Positions 1-10,934 of a stretch of DNA of 64,000 bases are shown here, piece by piece. Made by a program: the position numbers and the translations under genes. Below the pieces are notes generated by a model. The model did no database searches, was not told the DNA's origin, and saw only the letters and a program-made list of their open reading frames with translations. Positions within the stretch are counted from its first letter, which is position 1; each line of letters begins with the position of its first letter. Source of the DNA: Pseudomonadales bacterium (GTDB lineage: Bacteria > Pseudomonadota > Gammaproteobacteria > Pseudomonadales > UBA5518); the NCBI GenBank assembly GCA_022072145.1, contig JAJVIG010000010.1, positions 1-64,000 on the forward strand, in the 5' to 3' direction.

Positions 1-1248
1 GGCGGCGATACGCCGCGCGCACCGCTCGCGGGCATCACGGTGCTCGATCTGGGGCTGGCGCTCGCCGGCCCCTACGGTGCGCAGTTGCTCGCCGACCTGG
101 GAGCGAACGTGATCAAGATCAACGCCCGCTACGACACCTACTGGCACGCGAACCACATCGCCTCGCTGGCCAACCGCGGCAAGCGCAGCATCGCGCTGGA
201 TCTGAAGGACCCGCGCGGCCAGAAGATCCTGCGTCAACTGGTGGCGCGCGCCGACGTGGTGCAGCACAACATGCGCTACCAAGCCGCCGAGCGGCTCGGC
301 ATCGATTACCACAGCCTGAAGGCGCTCAATCCGCGTCTCGTGTACTGCCACTCGCGCGGCTTCGAGCACGGGCCGCGCGAGGGACTGCCCGGCAACGACC
401 AGACCGGTGGTTGCCTCGCGGGCGTGCAGTTCGAGGACGGCGGCATGGCGCGCGGCGGGCGGCCGATCTGGAGCCTGTGCTCGCTCGGCGACACCGGCAA
501 CGGATTCCTGTCCGCGATTGCGGTGCTGCAGGCGCTCTACGAGCGCGAACGCACCGGGCAGGGGCAGTTCTGCGACACCTCGATCGTTAACGCGCAACTC
601 CTGAATACGTCCTATGCGATCGCGCGTCCCGACGGCAGCGGCTTCGACCGCCCGCGGGTGGACGGCATGCAGTTCGGCGTCTCTGCGCTCACACGGCTGT
701 ACCAGACCGCCGACGGCTGGTTGTGCGTGGTGATCGCCACCGCGGAGCACTGGGACCGGCTGTGCACGGTGCCCGGACTCGAATCGCTGGCACTCGATCC
801 GCGGTTCGCGGATGCAGCCGGCCGGGTGCGGCACGACGCGTCGCTCGCCGCGTGCGTCGAGGCTGCGTTGCGCCGGCATCCGGCGAGCGAGTGGTTCGCC
901 CGGCTCGACGCGGCTGGCGTCCCGTGCGAGATCTGCGATCCCGACTTCGCGCGCGGACTCCACGACGATCCCGAGTTGCGCGAGCGCGGCTGGGTGTGCT
1001 CCTACGAGCATCCGGTCGTCGGCCGGTTCGACCAGATCGGGTTGGCGTTCGATTTCTCCGCGACGCCGGCGCGGGTGCAGGGGCCGCCGCTGGTGGTCGG
1101 CCAGCACAGCCGCGAGATCCTGGCCGAACTCGGTTACCCGCCCGAGGAGATCGAGGCGCTGTGCGAGGACTGCGTGCTCGCCTGGAGTCCAGGCGAAGCC
1201 CCTCGCAGCGTGCGCAGCCCCTGGCAGCCGGAGGCTGCGGCGGAGTGA
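1..1248 (+). CDS. CaiB/BaiF family III CoA-transferase (5' truncated by window edge)
   Basis: Frame is open from base 1 (GGDTPRAPLAGITVLDLGLALAGPYGAQLLADLGANVIKI); typical CaiB N-terminal Rossmann motif, IALDLKDPRG and LGDTGNGFLSAIAVLQALYERERTGQGQ. Confidence 0.9.
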   Translation, partial: GGDTPRAPLAGITVLDLGLALAGPYGAQLLADLGANVIKINARYDTYWHANHIASLANRGKRSIALDLKDPRGQKILRQLVARADVVQHNMRYQAAERLGIDYHSLKALNPRLVYCHSRGFEHGPREGLPGNDQTGGCLAGVQFEDGGMARGGRPIWSLCSLGDTGNGFLSAIAVLQALYERERTGQGQFCDTSIVNAQLLNTSYAIARPDGSGFDRPRVDGMQFGVSALTRLYQTADGWLCVVIATAEHWDRLCTVPGLESLALDPRFADAAGRVRHDASLAACVEAALRRHPASEWFARLDAAGVPCEICDPDFARGLHDDPELRERGWVCSYEHPVVGRFDQIGLAFDFSATPARVQGPPLVVGQHSREILAELGYPPEEIEALCEDCVLAWSPGEAPRSVRSPWQPEAAAE

Positions 1249-1366
1249 AGGGCGCGATGTGCTCAGTCGTGTCGTTGCCGTGAGCAGTCAACCGATGTGT
1301 CTTTCGACCGACCGCTTCGGTCTGCAATACTGCCCTGGCGCAATCGATCAACTGCAGGAGCCCCCG

Positions 1367-2176
1367 ATGTCCGAACCCGTCTTGCTGGTCCACAAGGATG
1401 GACCTGTCGCCACCGTGACCCTCAACCGGCCCGACGCGATGAACGCCTTTTCTGCTGAGCTTCGCCTCGCCCTGGGCAAGGCGTTCCGCGACCTGAAGGC
1501 CGATCCCGGAATCCTGGTCGCGATCGTCACGGGAGCCGGCCGCGCGTTTTGCGCCGGCATGGACCTCAAGGAGCTGAGCAGCGGCGGCGCCGACGCCTCC
1601 GGCTTCGACCGCAGCGTGGTCGGGCAGGACATGGCGGAGGCCATCGCGGAGTTCGAGGGGCCGGTGATCGCCGCCGTGAACGGCCACGCCGTCACCGCCG
1701 GCTTCGAGCTGGCGCTGGCCTGTGATTTCATCGTTGCCTCGACCAGCGCCAAGTTTGCCGATACCCACGCGCGCGTCGGCATTCTGCCCGGGTGGGGATT
1801 GTCGGTACGCCTGCCGCGCCTGATCGGCATCAACCGCGCCAAGGAAATCAGCTTTACCGGCAACACCGTCACCGCCGCGCAGGCCCAGGAGTGGGGGCTG
1901 GTCAATCGCGTGGTGCCGCCCGGGGAGCTGCTGCCCACCTGCATGGAACTCGCGCGGCAGATGGCCAGCTGCGTGCCGCACGTGCTGAAGGGTTACAAGA
2001 AGTTGATCGACGAGGGCTATGGCATCCACCTGCCCGATGCCCTGAAGGCGGAGAAGCTCGCCGGCATCGAATCGGCCAGGCAGGTCACGGCCGCCGAGAT
2101 CGCCACCCGGCGGGAAGGGGTGTTCCACCGTGGCCGGGACCAGACCCGGCAAGCGGACCCGGAGCAAGGACAATGA
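1367..2176 (+). CDS. Enoyl-CoA hydratase/isomerase family (crotonase) protein
   Basis: MSEPVLLVHKDGPVATVTLNRPDAMNAFSAELR...GAGRAFCAGMDLKEL...TAGFELALACDF; GGAG-type RBS upstream. Confidence 0.92.
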   Translation: MSEPVLLVHKDGPVATVTLNRPDAMNAFSAELRLALGKAFRDLKADPGILVAIVTGAGRAFCAGMDLKELSSGGADASGFDRSVVGQDMAEAIAEFEGPVIAAVNGHAVTAGFELALACDFIVASTSAKFADTHARVGILPGWGLSVRLPRLIGINRAKEISFTGNTVTAAQAQEWGLVNRVVPPGELLPTCMELARQMASCVPHVLKGYKKLIDEGYGIHLPDALKAEKLAGIESARQVTAAEIATRREGVFHRGRDQTRQADPEQGQ

Positions 2177-2991
2177 AGCCGCTGGAAGGCAAGTCGGTCG
2201 TTCTCACCGGTGCCGGTGGCGGCATCGGCCGCCCCACCGCGCTGGTGCTGGCGGCGGCGGGCGCGCGCGTGGTCGTCAGCGACATCCATGAGGCCAACCT
2301 CGCGCAAACGCTGGATCAACTGCGCAAGGCCGGTGGCGAAGCGATCGCGATCCGCGCCGACGTCACCCGCGAAGACGACATCCGTGCGCTGGTGCAGGGC
2401 GCGGTGGACGCCTTCGGCGGCGTGGACGGGGTGGTGAACAACTGCGGCAACAGTTTTCATAAGGATCGGGACATCCTGTCGATGGAGATCGATACCTGGG
2501 ACGCGACGATGGCGCTGAACGCGCGTGCGCCGATGCTGTGCTGCAAGCACGCGATCCCCGAGTTGCTCAAGCGGGGCGGTGGCGCCATCGTCAACATTTC
2601 CTCCGGTGCTGCCCTCAGCGGGCAACTGGGCATCCCGGCCTACAGCGCCGCAAAGGCGGCCGTGATCTCGCTGACGCGTTCCGTGGCGACGCTCTACGGC
2701 GCCGAGGGCATCCGCTGCAACGCGATCGCGCCCGGCCTGATCCTCCACGACCGCCTGGCCGCGGTGTTTCCCCCGGAGCAGGTTCGCGTCGACGCCGAGA
2801 ACATCCTGAGCCCGCGCGCCGGAACCCCGGAAGACATCGCGCACGCGGTAGTCTTCCTGCTCTCCGACGCCGCCGCGTTCATCAACGCGCACGTGATGCC
2901 GGTCGACGGCGGGCTGCTGGCCCACACGCCGACCTATGCCCAGACCCGCGCGATGGGGTCGGCGGGGCCGAACACGGTTCAGGAGAGCTGA
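2173..2991 (+). CDS. SDR family oxidoreductase
   Basis: TGAGGGIG cofactor motif, YSAAK catalytic motif; ATGA overlap with upstream crotonase. Confidence 0.92.
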   Translation: MKPLEGKSVVLTGAGGGIGRPTALVLAAAGARVVVSDIHEANLAQTLDQLRKAGGEAIAIRADVTREDDIRALVQGAVDAFGGVDGVVNNCGNSFHKDRDILSMEIDTWDATMALNARAPMLCCKHAIPELLKRGGGAIVNISSGAALSGQLGIPAYSAAKAAVISLTRSVATLYGAEGIRCNAIAPGLILHDRLAAVFPPEQVRVDAENILSPRAGTPEDIAHAVVFLLSDAAAFINAHVMPVDGGLLAHTPTYAQTRAMGSAGPNTVQES

Positions 2992-3836
2992 GTCGGGGCC
3001 GCCAGCCGCCCGATATGAGTCCGGAACCCCTCGGCGATGTCGAGCGGGTGCGATTTTGGGCTGCCGTGCCCGCCTCCGGGGACGAGTTCGACGGCCGCCT
3101 TGGGCACCCGCCGGGCGATTGCGTACGTGACCTCGTGAAACCAGGGCAGGGTCGCTGTGCCGAGCGACAGCGTCACCGGACAGGGAGCGCACGCCAGGCG
3201 GTCGATGTCGACAGCCAGCCGCTGCGGATCGCGCGACTGATCGAGCCAGGTGTCGGCGTTGGCGAGCATGATCGCGCGATCGGCCTCGTCGAACAGCGCA
3301 CTCCAGCTCCCGTCGCCGAACGCGACCTGCTCGATGAAGTGGACCGTACCGGCCTCGACCTCACCTGCATCCAGCAGCTCGGCCGCGCGCAGCAGCTGCG
3401 CCTTCGACGCGGCGAGCAGATCGGGGTGCTGCTCCGCCAGCAGCGCGAACACCGGCGGCTCGTGGAGGTACAGGCTGGTGACGAGTTCGGGATGCGAGGT
3501 CGCCAGCACGATGGCGATACAGGCACCGTAGGAGTGGCCAACCACGTGCGTCGGGCCCAGTTCGAGCGCACGGATCAACGCCGCGGCGTCGGACACGTCG
3601 TCGAGGATCGTGCCCTGGCCGGGAACATCGCTGCTCGCGCTGTGGCCGCGCCGGTCGTACGTCACTACCCGGTGTTCGGAGCGCAGCGCGTTCGCTATCG
3701 CGTCCCAGCTGCGGTGGTCGTCCCAGGAGCCGTGGATGCAGAGGACCGCGTCGCCGGTGCCGGCGTCGGTGGTCGCCAGCCGCACGGGGCCGACCGGAAC
3801 CCATCGTAGAGGGGCGTGTGCTGCGATGGTCGGCAT
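2979..3836 (-). CDS. Alpha/beta hydrolase
   Basis: MPTIAAHAPLRWVPVGPVRLATTDAGTGDAVLCIHGSWDDHRSW; GHSYGA nucleophile elbow; convergent 13-nt overlap with the SDR. Confidence 0.9.
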   Translation of the reverse strand: MPTIAAHAPLRWVPVGPVRLATTDAGTGDAVLCIHGSWDDHRSWDAIANALRSEHRVVTYDRRGHSASSDVPGQGTILDDVSDAAALIRALELGPTHVVGHSYGACIAIVLATSHPELVTSLYLHEPPVFALLAEQHPDLLAASKAQLLRAAELLDAGEVEAGTVHFIEQVAFGDGSWSALFDEADRAIMLANADTWLDQSRDPQRLAVDIDRLACAPCPVTLSLGTATLPWFHEVTYAIARRVPKAAVELVPGGGHGSPKSHPLDIAEGFRTHIGRLAAPTQLS

Positions 3837-3986
3837 GGTTCTGTGCTCCGATGGCGCCCGGCTTCGGCGACGAGTGTGCCATGTTTCCCGGCGGCCGCGG
3901 TGTGGACCGGGTTTCACGCGACACCGATTCACGCTACGTTGGCGCCGGCGTTTCCGCGCACACTTCCCGACAGTAGAGGTTTCCCG

Positions 3987-4736
3987 ATGAGTGATACGGT
4001 GCTGCATCGGCGCGACGGCGCGCTGCTGGTCCTGACCCTGAACCGGCCAGCGAAGAAGAACGCGTTCAGCGACGAGCAGTGGGTTGCCTTGCGCGAGGCG
4101 CTGCGCGAGGCCGGTGCCGACGACGGCGTGCGCGCCGTGCTGCTCACCGGCGCCGGCGGCAACTTCTGTTCCGGCGTCGACATCAACGACATGGTCGCGG
4201 CCGGCGCCGATCACCCCTTCGAGAGTTGCGCGCGCGCAGTGGCCTTTTTCGAGAAACCGCTGCTCGCCGCCGCCACCGGGGTGGCGGTCGGTGGCGGCGC
4301 GACACTGTTGCTGCATTGCGACGTGATCTATGTGGGTAGCAGTCTCCGCATGCGATTTCCGTTCGTCAACCTCGGGCTGGTGCCCGAGTTCGCCAGCAGC
4401 TACATGCTGCAGGCCATCGTGGGTGCCCGGCAGGCGGCCGAGCTGATGTACACCGCGGAGTGGATCGATGGCGAGCGGGCGGTGGCCACCGGGATCGCCA
4501 CCGCGTGCTTCGCCGACGAACTGGTGCTGGAGCGCGCGCTGGCGAAAGGCCGCGAGATCGCGCAATGGCCGCTGAATGCGCTGCGCGAGACCAAGCGCAC
4601 CCTGAAGAGCCACCAGCGCGAGGCTCTGGAGCGCGCGTTTCGCGTCGAGACCGAGGGCATGCTCAGGCAGGCGCGCTCGCCGGAGAACATCGAGGCGATG
4701 ATGGCCTTCCTGGAGAAGCGCGCGCCGAGGTGGTGA
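3987..4736 (+). CDS. Crotonase family protein, probably enoyl-CoA isomerase type
   Basis: MSDTVLHRRDGALLVLTLNRPAKKNAFSDEQW; FPFVNLGLVPEFASSY motif. Confidence 0.88.
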   Translation: MSDTVLHRRDGALLVLTLNRPAKKNAFSDEQWVALREALREAGADDGVRAVLLTGAGGNFCSGVDINDMVAAGADHPFESCARAVAFFEKPLLAAATGVAVGGGATLLLHCDVIYVGSSLRMRFPFVNLGLVPEFASSYMLQAIVGARQAAELMYTAEWIDGERAVATGIATACFADELVLERALAKGREIAQWPLNALRETKRTLKSHQREALERAFRVETEGMLRQARSPENIEAMMAFLEKRAPRW

Positions 4737-4865
4737 GCGAACGGGGGCGAGGCCTGCGCCACGAGCCCGCCAGGACTCGTGCGGACCGACAAAGGCGGCT
4801 TATGCTTGACGCACGCGGCGGCGGATCGCCTGCCGCACATCCTTCGACCACCCTGGAGCGAATCC

Positions 4866-6305
4866 ATGACCGATCACGCGAGCGCGCTCGAGGACCTGGA
4901 CCACGCAGCCTTCGAGGCGCGGCAGATCGCGGGCATCCGCGCGTGGGCGGCGAAGCATCTCGACGGCGAAGTCGAGGAGATCGTGCGCCTCGAGCGTTGG
5001 CGGCCGCAGTGGAAGCTCAGGTACCGCAACGCGCAAGGAAGCCATGCCGTGCTCTTGCGCGGCAATCGTCCGGTCGCCGGCGAGCACGACCTGCGCTTCG
5101 AGATGGAGGTCATGCAGGTGCTCGAAGCCAACGGCATCCGGGTGCCGCATATCCACGGCTGGGTCGATTTCCCCAAGGCCTTCGTGATGGACTGGGTCCA
5201 GACCGACGATCGCGCGCCGGGCATGGTGCACACGGCAATCGAAAACCCGGACACGCTGAGCGGGGAGCGCTGGCAGGCGTTGCTCGCGTACATGGGGCAT
5301 CTGGCGCGGATCCACGAAGTCCCCGTCAGCGCGTTCCGGCACATCCGGCAACTCAGCCGGCCGCCGCAGACGCCACGCGAGATCGCACTTCACCAGTCGG
5401 AACGCATGTACCGGATCGGCGTGAAGACGGGCAACAACGACACCGTCGTCGAGTTCCTGCAGACCTGGCTGCGACGCAACGTGCCCGCGCATCGCACCGA
5501 GGCCCGCTTCATCGCCGGCGACGCCGGCCAGTTCATGTCGGCCGGCACCGAGGTGCTGGCGGTGATGGACTTCGAGATCGCCAACATCGGCGACACCCAT
5601 TGGGACCTTGCGTGCTTCCGGGGCCGCCATCCGCTCGAGAACGTGGGGGACATCCCGGCGCTGTATCGCCGCTACGAGGAGGCGAGCGGCACCGGGGTCG
5701 ATCTGCGCGTGGTCGGCTACCACACCGTGGCCTTCCTGCAGCTCTCGGGTATCGGGGCCAAGATGTTCATGACTCCCGAAACACGCGGAGGCAACTGGAT
5801 CGAAGGCGCGCTGGAGTACTCCAGCATCATGCGCCGCGCCTTCGAGGCGATCGCCGAACTGCAGGAGATCGAGCTCGATTTCGACCTCCATCTGCCCGCG
5901 CCGGTGATGCAGGACTGGGAAGACTCGGGCCTTCGCAAGCTGCTGATCGACATCGAACGCCTGCCGACCTCCAGCGCGTTCCAGCCATGGGAGAAGAAAC
6001 TCATGGCCGACATCCCGCGCTTCCTGCTCGGCTATGCGCGTCATCGCGACTGGTTCGAGCGCGAAGCCGTGAACGAGATCAGCCGTGTCACCGGCGCCGC
6101 CCACGCCTCGCTGGCCGAGGCCGACCGGGCGCTGTTCGACGTGATCGCGCAGGACGATGCGGCCCGCGACGCGCTGATCGTGCCGATCATGCACCGGCGC
6201 CTGCTCCGCCTCGGCATGATCCTGGCGGGCAGCGACCCGGACTTCGGCAACCCGCTCTTCCACCGGCTCGACCCGATCCTCGATCGCGCCGGATCGATGT
6301 CCTGA
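4866..6305 (+). CDS. Phosphotransferase (APH/ACAD10-like kinase domain) family protein
   Basis: AVMDFEIANIGDTHWDLACFRGRHP resembles the APH-like Brenner/DFE motif region; RYRNAQGSHAVLLRGNRPVAGEHDL. Confidence 0.8.
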   Translation: MTDHASALEDLDHAAFEARQIAGIRAWAAKHLDGEVEEIVRLERWRPQWKLRYRNAQGSHAVLLRGNRPVAGEHDLRFEMEVMQVLEANGIRVPHIHGWVDFPKAFVMDWVQTDDRAPGMVHTAIENPDTLSGERWQALLAYMGHLARIHEVPVSAFRHIRQLSRPPQTPREIALHQSERMYRIGVKTGNNDTVVEFLQTWLRRNVPAHRTEARFIAGDAGQFMSAGTEVLAVMDFEIANIGDTHWDLACFRGRHPLENVGDIPALYRRYEEASGTGVDLRVVGYHTVAFLQLSGIGAKMFMTPETRGGNWIEGALEYSSIMRRAFEAIAELQEIELDFDLHLPAPVMQDWEDSGLRKLLIDIERLPTSSAFQPWEKKLMADIPRFLLGYARHRDWFEREAVNEISRVTGAAHASLAEADRALFDVIAQDDAARDALIVPIMHRRLLRLGMILAGSDPDFGNPLFHRLDPILDRAGSMS

Positions 6306-6356
6306 TCACGATGCGGCGCGCGGGCGGCCGCTGAGCGTTCCCGTTCCGGTCGTGCC

Positions 6357-8633
6357 TCAGCTGGCTGCCGCGGTGCCGAAGCGGCGCAGGCGCAGCGCGT
6401 TGGCGAGCACGAACACGCTCGACATCGACATCGCCCCGGCGGCGAACACCGGCGACAGCAGTGCGCCGAAGGCCGGGTAGAACACGCCGGCGGCGAGCGG
6501 GATCAGCGCGCTGTTGTACGCGAAGGCCCAGAACAGGTTCTGGCGGATGTTGCGCAGCGTGGCGCGCGACAGCGCGATCGCGCGCGGCACGCCCTCCAGG
6601 TCGCCGGACATCAGCACCACGTCGGCGCTCTCGATCGCAATGTCGGTGCCGCTGCCGATCGCGATGCCCACGTCGGCCTCGGCCAGCGCCGGGGCGTCGT
6701 TGATGCCGTCGCCGACGAAGGCGATGCGCCGGCGCGGCTCGCCTGCCGCCTGCGCCAGCTGGCGCAGCGCCGCGACCTTCCCGTCCGGCAACACCCCTGC
6801 GATCACCTCGTCGATGCCGGCCTGGCGCGCGATCGCGCGCGCGGTGCCTTCGTGGTCACCGGTGATCATCGCCACCTTCAGTCCCAGTCGATGCAGGGTG
6901 CGCACGGCCGCCGCCGAGGTGGGTTTCAGCGGGTCGGCCACGGCGAGGATCGCCGCCAGGCGGCCGTCGATCGCGGCGTAGAGCGGCGACTTGGCGTCGT
7001 CGGCGAGGCGCGCGGCGGTGTCGGCGAAGGCGGCGACATCGAGCCCGAGGCGGCGCATCAGGCGCTCGGCGCCGACCTCGACGCGCCGCCCGGCTACGGT
7101 TGCGCGCACGCCGTGACCCGCTTCGGCCTCGAAGCCCTCGGCGGTGGCGATCGGCACGCCGCGCTCGCGCGCCGCGGCCACGATCGCGCCGGCGATCGGG
7201 TGTTCGGAGCCGCGCTCGACCGCCGCCACGCATGCCAGCACCTCGTCGCTCGCGAAGCCCTCGGCCACCTCCAGGTCGGTGAGCCGCGGCTTGCCGACGG
7301 TGAGCGTGCCGGTCTTGTCCAACGCGATCACGGCCGTGTCGCGCAGCAGCTGCAGTGCATCGCCGCGGCGGAACAGCACACCGATCTGTGCGGCACGTCC
7401 GGTGGCGACCATGATCGAGGTCGGCGTCGCCAGTCCCATCGCGCACGGGCAGGCAACGATCAGCACCGCCACCGCGTTGACCAGTGCGAAGCCGGGTGCA
7501 GGTACGCCCGCGGGCAGCGCGCCGGCACCGAACAGCAGCCAGCCGAGGAAGGTGAGCGCGGCCAGCCCCATCACGACCGGCACGAAGACCAGCGTGACCT
7601 GGTCCACCAGCGCCTGGATCGGCAACTTGGCGCCCTGCGCGGCCTCGACCATGCGGATGATCTGCGCCAGCACGGTATCCGCGCCCACGCGGGTGGCACG
7701 GAACGCGAAGGCGCCGCGGGTGTTCAGTGTGCCGCCGACCACCGTGGCGCCCGGATCTTTCGCCACCGGTACCGGCTCGCCGGTGATCATCGATTCGTCG
7801 ACGAACGAGGAACCCTCGACCACCTCGCCATCGACGGCGATCTTCTCGCCCGGGCGTACTTCGAGCACCTCGCCGACCGCGACCTCGGCGATCGGAACCT
7901 CCACCGGCTCCGTGCCGCGGCGCACGCGCGCGGTGCGTGGCTGGATGCGCAGCAGGTGGCGGATCGCCTCACTGGTGCGCCCGCGCGCGCGCGCCTCCAG
8001 CAGCCGGCCGATCAGGATCAGCGTGACGATCACCGCCGCGGCTTCGAAATACACGTTGACCGTGCCCGCGGGCAGCAGGCCCGGCGCGAACAGCGCCACC
8101 ACCGAGTAGCCCCAGGCGGCCGCGGTGCCCATGGCGACCAGCGCGTCCATGTCCGGCGCGCCGCGCAGCAACGCGGGCACGCCCTTGCGGAAGAAGCGCA
8201 GCCCGGGGCCGAACAGCACCGCGCTGGCCAGCACGAACTGCAGCAGCCAGTTCGTGCGTCGCCCCAGCGTGCCCATGATCCAGTCGTGCAGGCCGGGGAT
8301 CAGGTGCGCTCCCATCTCGAGCATGAACACCGGCAGGGTGAGCGCGAGCGCGATCCACACCGACCGCTGCAACGCGGTTTGCTCGGCCGCGACGGCCGCC
8401 TCGCGCGCACCCTCGTCGACCTCGCCCGCCGGACGTGCGCCGTAGCCGGCCTGCGTGACCGCCGCGACCAGCGCGGCGGTCGGCACGCGCCCGCGGAACG
8501 CCACCTGCGCGCGTCGCGTGGCCAGGTTCACGTTGGCCGTCACCACGCCGGGCACGCCGGCCAGCGCCTTCTCGACGCGACCGACGCAGCCGGCGCAGTT
8601 CATGCCCTCGATGTCGAGCTCGAGCGTGTTCAT
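6357..8633 (-). CDS. copA: Cu+-exporting P1B-type ATPase
   Basis: N-terminal HMA GMNCAGC, transmembrane CPC ([12 protein letters not shown]), [33 protein letters not shown]. Confidence 0.95.
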   Translation of the reverse strand: MNTLELDIEGMNCAGCVGRVEKALAGVPGVVTANVNLATRRAQVAFRGRVPTAALVAAVTQAGYGARPAGEVDEGAREAAVAAEQTALQRSVWIALALTLPVFMLEMGAHLIPGLHDWIMGTLGRRTNWLLQFVLASAVLFGPGLRFFRKGVPALLRGAPDMDALVAMGTAAAWGYSVVALFAPGLLPAGTVNVYFEAAAVIVTLILIGRLLEARARGRTSEAIRHLLRIQPRTARVRRGTEPVEVPIAEVAVGEVLEVRPGEKIAVDGEVVEGSSFVDESMITGEPVPVAKDPGATVVGGTLNTRGAFAFRATRVGADTVLAQIIRMVEAAQGAKLPIQALVDQVTLVFVPVVMGLAALTFLGWLLFGAGALPAGVPAPGFALVNAVAVLIVACPCAMGLATPTSIMVATGRAAQIGVLFRRGDALQLLRDTAVIALDKTGTLTVGKPRLTDLEVAEGFASDEVLACVAAVERGSEHPIAGAIVAAARERGVPIATAEGFEAEAGHGVRATVAGRRVEVGAERLMRRLGLDVAAFADTAARLADDAKSPLYAAIDGRLAAILAVADPLKPTSAAAVRTLHRLGLKVAMITGDHEGTARAIARQAGIDEVIAGVLPDGKVAALRQLAQAAGEPRRRIAFVGDGINDAPALAEADVGIAIGSGTDIAIESADVVLMSGDLEGVPRAIALSRATLRNIRQNLFWAFAYNSALIPLAAGVFYPAFGALLSPVFAAGAMSMSSVFVLANALRLRRFGTAAAS

Positions 8634-8717
8634 CGCGCGGCACCTCCCGTATCGATCACGGCGGGTGCGGATTATCGCGCATACCGCCGTCGATGACGCG
8701 CCTGGCCGTGCGAACCG

Positions 8718-10826
8718 TTAGCGTGTGCCTTCGGACCCGGAAGCCGGAACGCCGGTCGTCGCCTGTTGCGCTGCCTTCAGCTGGTTCGCCTGCCAGACCA
8801 GGAACGCCCGCACCAGCTCGAGTGCTTCGGTGTCGAGCTGCTCGTGGAAGGACGGCATGCCCCGGTCCGCGCGCGCGCCGCCGAGCACGATGGCGGCGAA
8901 GTCGGCGTGGGTCTGCCGGCTCATGTAGCCGAGGTCTGGAACGCCACCGCCGCCGCTGCCGTGGCAGATGCCGCAATGGTCGAAATACAGCAGCATGCCG
9001 CGGTTCACCTGCTCCATCGGCGCGGTGGCCGGCGGCGGATCGAGCACGCGATCCTGCGGCGGCGGCGGGGGCAGCACGCCCGTGGCGTCCAGCGCATAGA
9101 CGGCGATGCGGTTCGGCGAGCGCAGTCCGGCGACCGTCGCGCCGTCCGGGAACACGATCGACAGCGCGCCGCCCCAGCCGATGCCGGCGGCGATGAACTG
9201 GCGGCCATCCACCGCATAGCTGACGGGCCCGGCGGGAATACCCCCGAAGGTGGGCGTTTCCCACAGCACGCGGCCGTCCTCGGCGGCATAGGCGACGAGC
9301 CGGCCCTCGGTGGCGCCCTGGAACACCAGTCCGCCGGCGGTGGCGAGCGTGCCGCCGTTCAGCGGCACTTTCTGTTCGACTCGCCAGGCGGGCCGCGCGT
9401 TCACGATATCCCACGCGAGCAGTGAGCCGCGCGTGGTGCGCGCGGCCTCGGCCTGCAACTCCGGGTGCGCGACCGCGGCACCGAAGTCCTGGCCCGTGTT
9501 GACGCGGCGCTTGCCCATGCGCCAGGTCGCGGCGGGGTCGAGCGCATAGACGCTCGGCAACTGCAGTTCACCGAAGTACAGATAACCCGTGCGCGGGTGA
9601 TACGAAACCGGATGCCAGTTGTGGCCACCCACCACACCCGGGTAGAGCAGCGTGGCCTTGCCGGTGGCGCTGTAGTCGGCCTGCGGCGTTTCGAGAGGCC
9701 GGCCGGTCGCGAGGTCGTAGCCGGTTGCCCAGGTCACCTTGGTGAACGGTTCGGCCGACAACAGCCTGCCGTTGGTGCGGTCGATCACGTAGACGAAGCC
9801 GTGCTTCGGAACCTGCACCAGCAGCTTGCGCGGCAGGCCGTCGATCACGGTGTCGATCAGCGTGAGCTGCGCGGTGGCCGGATAGTCCCACTGCTCGCCA
9901 GGTGCGAGCTGGTAGTGCCACACGTACTCGCCGGTGTCGGGGCGAACCGCGACGATCGAGGACAGGAACAGGTTGTCGCCGCCGCCGGGGCTGCGCAGCG
10001 TGCGTGCCCAGGCGCCGCCGTTGCCGACGCCGAAATAGAGCAGGTCGAGTTCCGGATCGAAGGAGATCGCGTCCCAGACGGTGCCGCCGCCACCCCACTC
10101 CCACCAGCGCGCGCCGGACCAGGTCTTCGCTGCCATTGCCATGGCCGGGCTTTCAAAGGGCTGCGAGGGGTCGCCCGGCACGGTCCAGAAGCGCCACGCG
10201 AGTTCGCCGGTGTTCGCGTCGTACGCCGAAAGATAGCCGCGCACGCCCATTTCGGCGCCGCCGTTGCCGATCAGCACCTTGCCCTTCACGACCCGTGGTG
10301 CGCCGGTGATGGTGTACGGTCGTGATGGATCGACGAAGGTCTGCACGCTCCAGACCGGCGTGCCGGTCCCGGCGTCGAGTGCGATCAGGCGGCCGTCGAA
10401 GGCGCCGACGAAGATCCGCCCCTGCCAGGCCGCGACGCCGCGGTTCACTACACCGCAGCAGCCGTCGCCGCCGCGCGCGCGGTCGACCTGCGGATCGTAC
10501 TTCCACAGCGCCCGGCCGCTCGCCGCGTCGAAGGCGTAGACCACGCTCCAGGCACCGGTCACGTACATCACGCCGTCGATCACCAGCGGCGTGGACTCGA
10601 GGCCGCGCTCGTGATCGAGGGTCTGCGTCCACGCGAGGCCCAGACGAGCGACGTTCGACTGGTCGATCTGCGTGAGCGGGCTGAAGCGCTGCTCGTCCGG
10701 TGTGCGCCCGTAAGCCGGCCAGTCGGCGCCGGGCGCCGCGGCGCGTTGCGCGTCGGCGGGGCCTGCGCAGGCGTGCGACGCAGCGGCGAGCAGCAGCAGC
10801 GCGCTCAGCCAGCGGTGGATCGACAT
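8718..10826 (-). CDS. Quinohemoprotein (PQQ-dependent) alcohol-type dehydrogenase with C-terminal cytochrome c
   Basis: Signal peptide, vicinal Cys pair GDGCCGVVNRG, propeller repeats, catalytic WDYPA motif, heme motif CGICH near C-terminus. Confidence 0.92.
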   Translation of the reverse strand: MSIHRWLSALLLLAAASHACAGPADAQRAAAPGADWPAYGRTPDEQRFSPLTQIDQSNVARLGLAWTQTLDHERGLESTPLVIDGVMYVTGAWSVVYAFDAASGRALWKYDPQVDRARGGDGCCGVVNRGVAAWQGRIFVGAFDGRLIALDAGTGTPVWSVQTFVDPSRPYTITGAPRVVKGKVLIGNGGAEMGVRGYLSAYDANTGELAWRFWTVPGDPSQPFESPAMAMAAKTWSGARWWEWGGGGTVWDAISFDPELDLLYFGVGNGGAWARTLRSPGGGDNLFLSSIVAVRPDTGEYVWHYQLAPGEQWDYPATAQLTLIDTVIDGLPRKLLVQVPKHGFVYVIDRTNGRLLSAEPFTKVTWATGYDLATGRPLETPQADYSATGKATLLYPGVVGGHNWHPVSYHPRTGYLYFGELQLPSVYALDPAATWRMGKRRVNTGQDFGAAVAHPELQAEAARTTRGSLLAWDIVNARPAWRVEQKVPLNGGTLATAGGLVFQGATEGRLVAYAAEDGRVLWETPTFGGIPAGPVSYAVDGRQFIAAGIGWGGALSIVFPDGATVAGLRSPNRIAVYALDATGVLPPPPPQDRVLDPPPATAPMEQVNRGMLLYFDHCGICHGSGGGGVPDLGYMSRQTHADFAAIVLGGARADRGMPSFHEQLDTEALELVRAFLVWQANQLKAAQQATTGVPASGSEGTR

Positions 10827-10934
10827 CGTTCGGCTTCCTCGTCGCGTGCAGGGGCCGCGATTGTAGGGCCGGGGTCGCGGCAGCACGGATTAACATCCGT
10901 ACAGGACTCCTTGCGTGACACCCATACTGAGCGA

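Noticed and set aside
2979-4613. 544-aa version of the alpha/beta hydrolase ORF
   Set aside because: The N-terminal 250 aa are antisense to the crotonase at 3987; the real start is ATG at 3836.
8718-10826. Lanthanide-dependent (XoxF/PedH-type) assignment for the PQQ dehydrogenase
   Set aside because: The second Asp after the catalytic WD is replaced by Pro (WDYPA).
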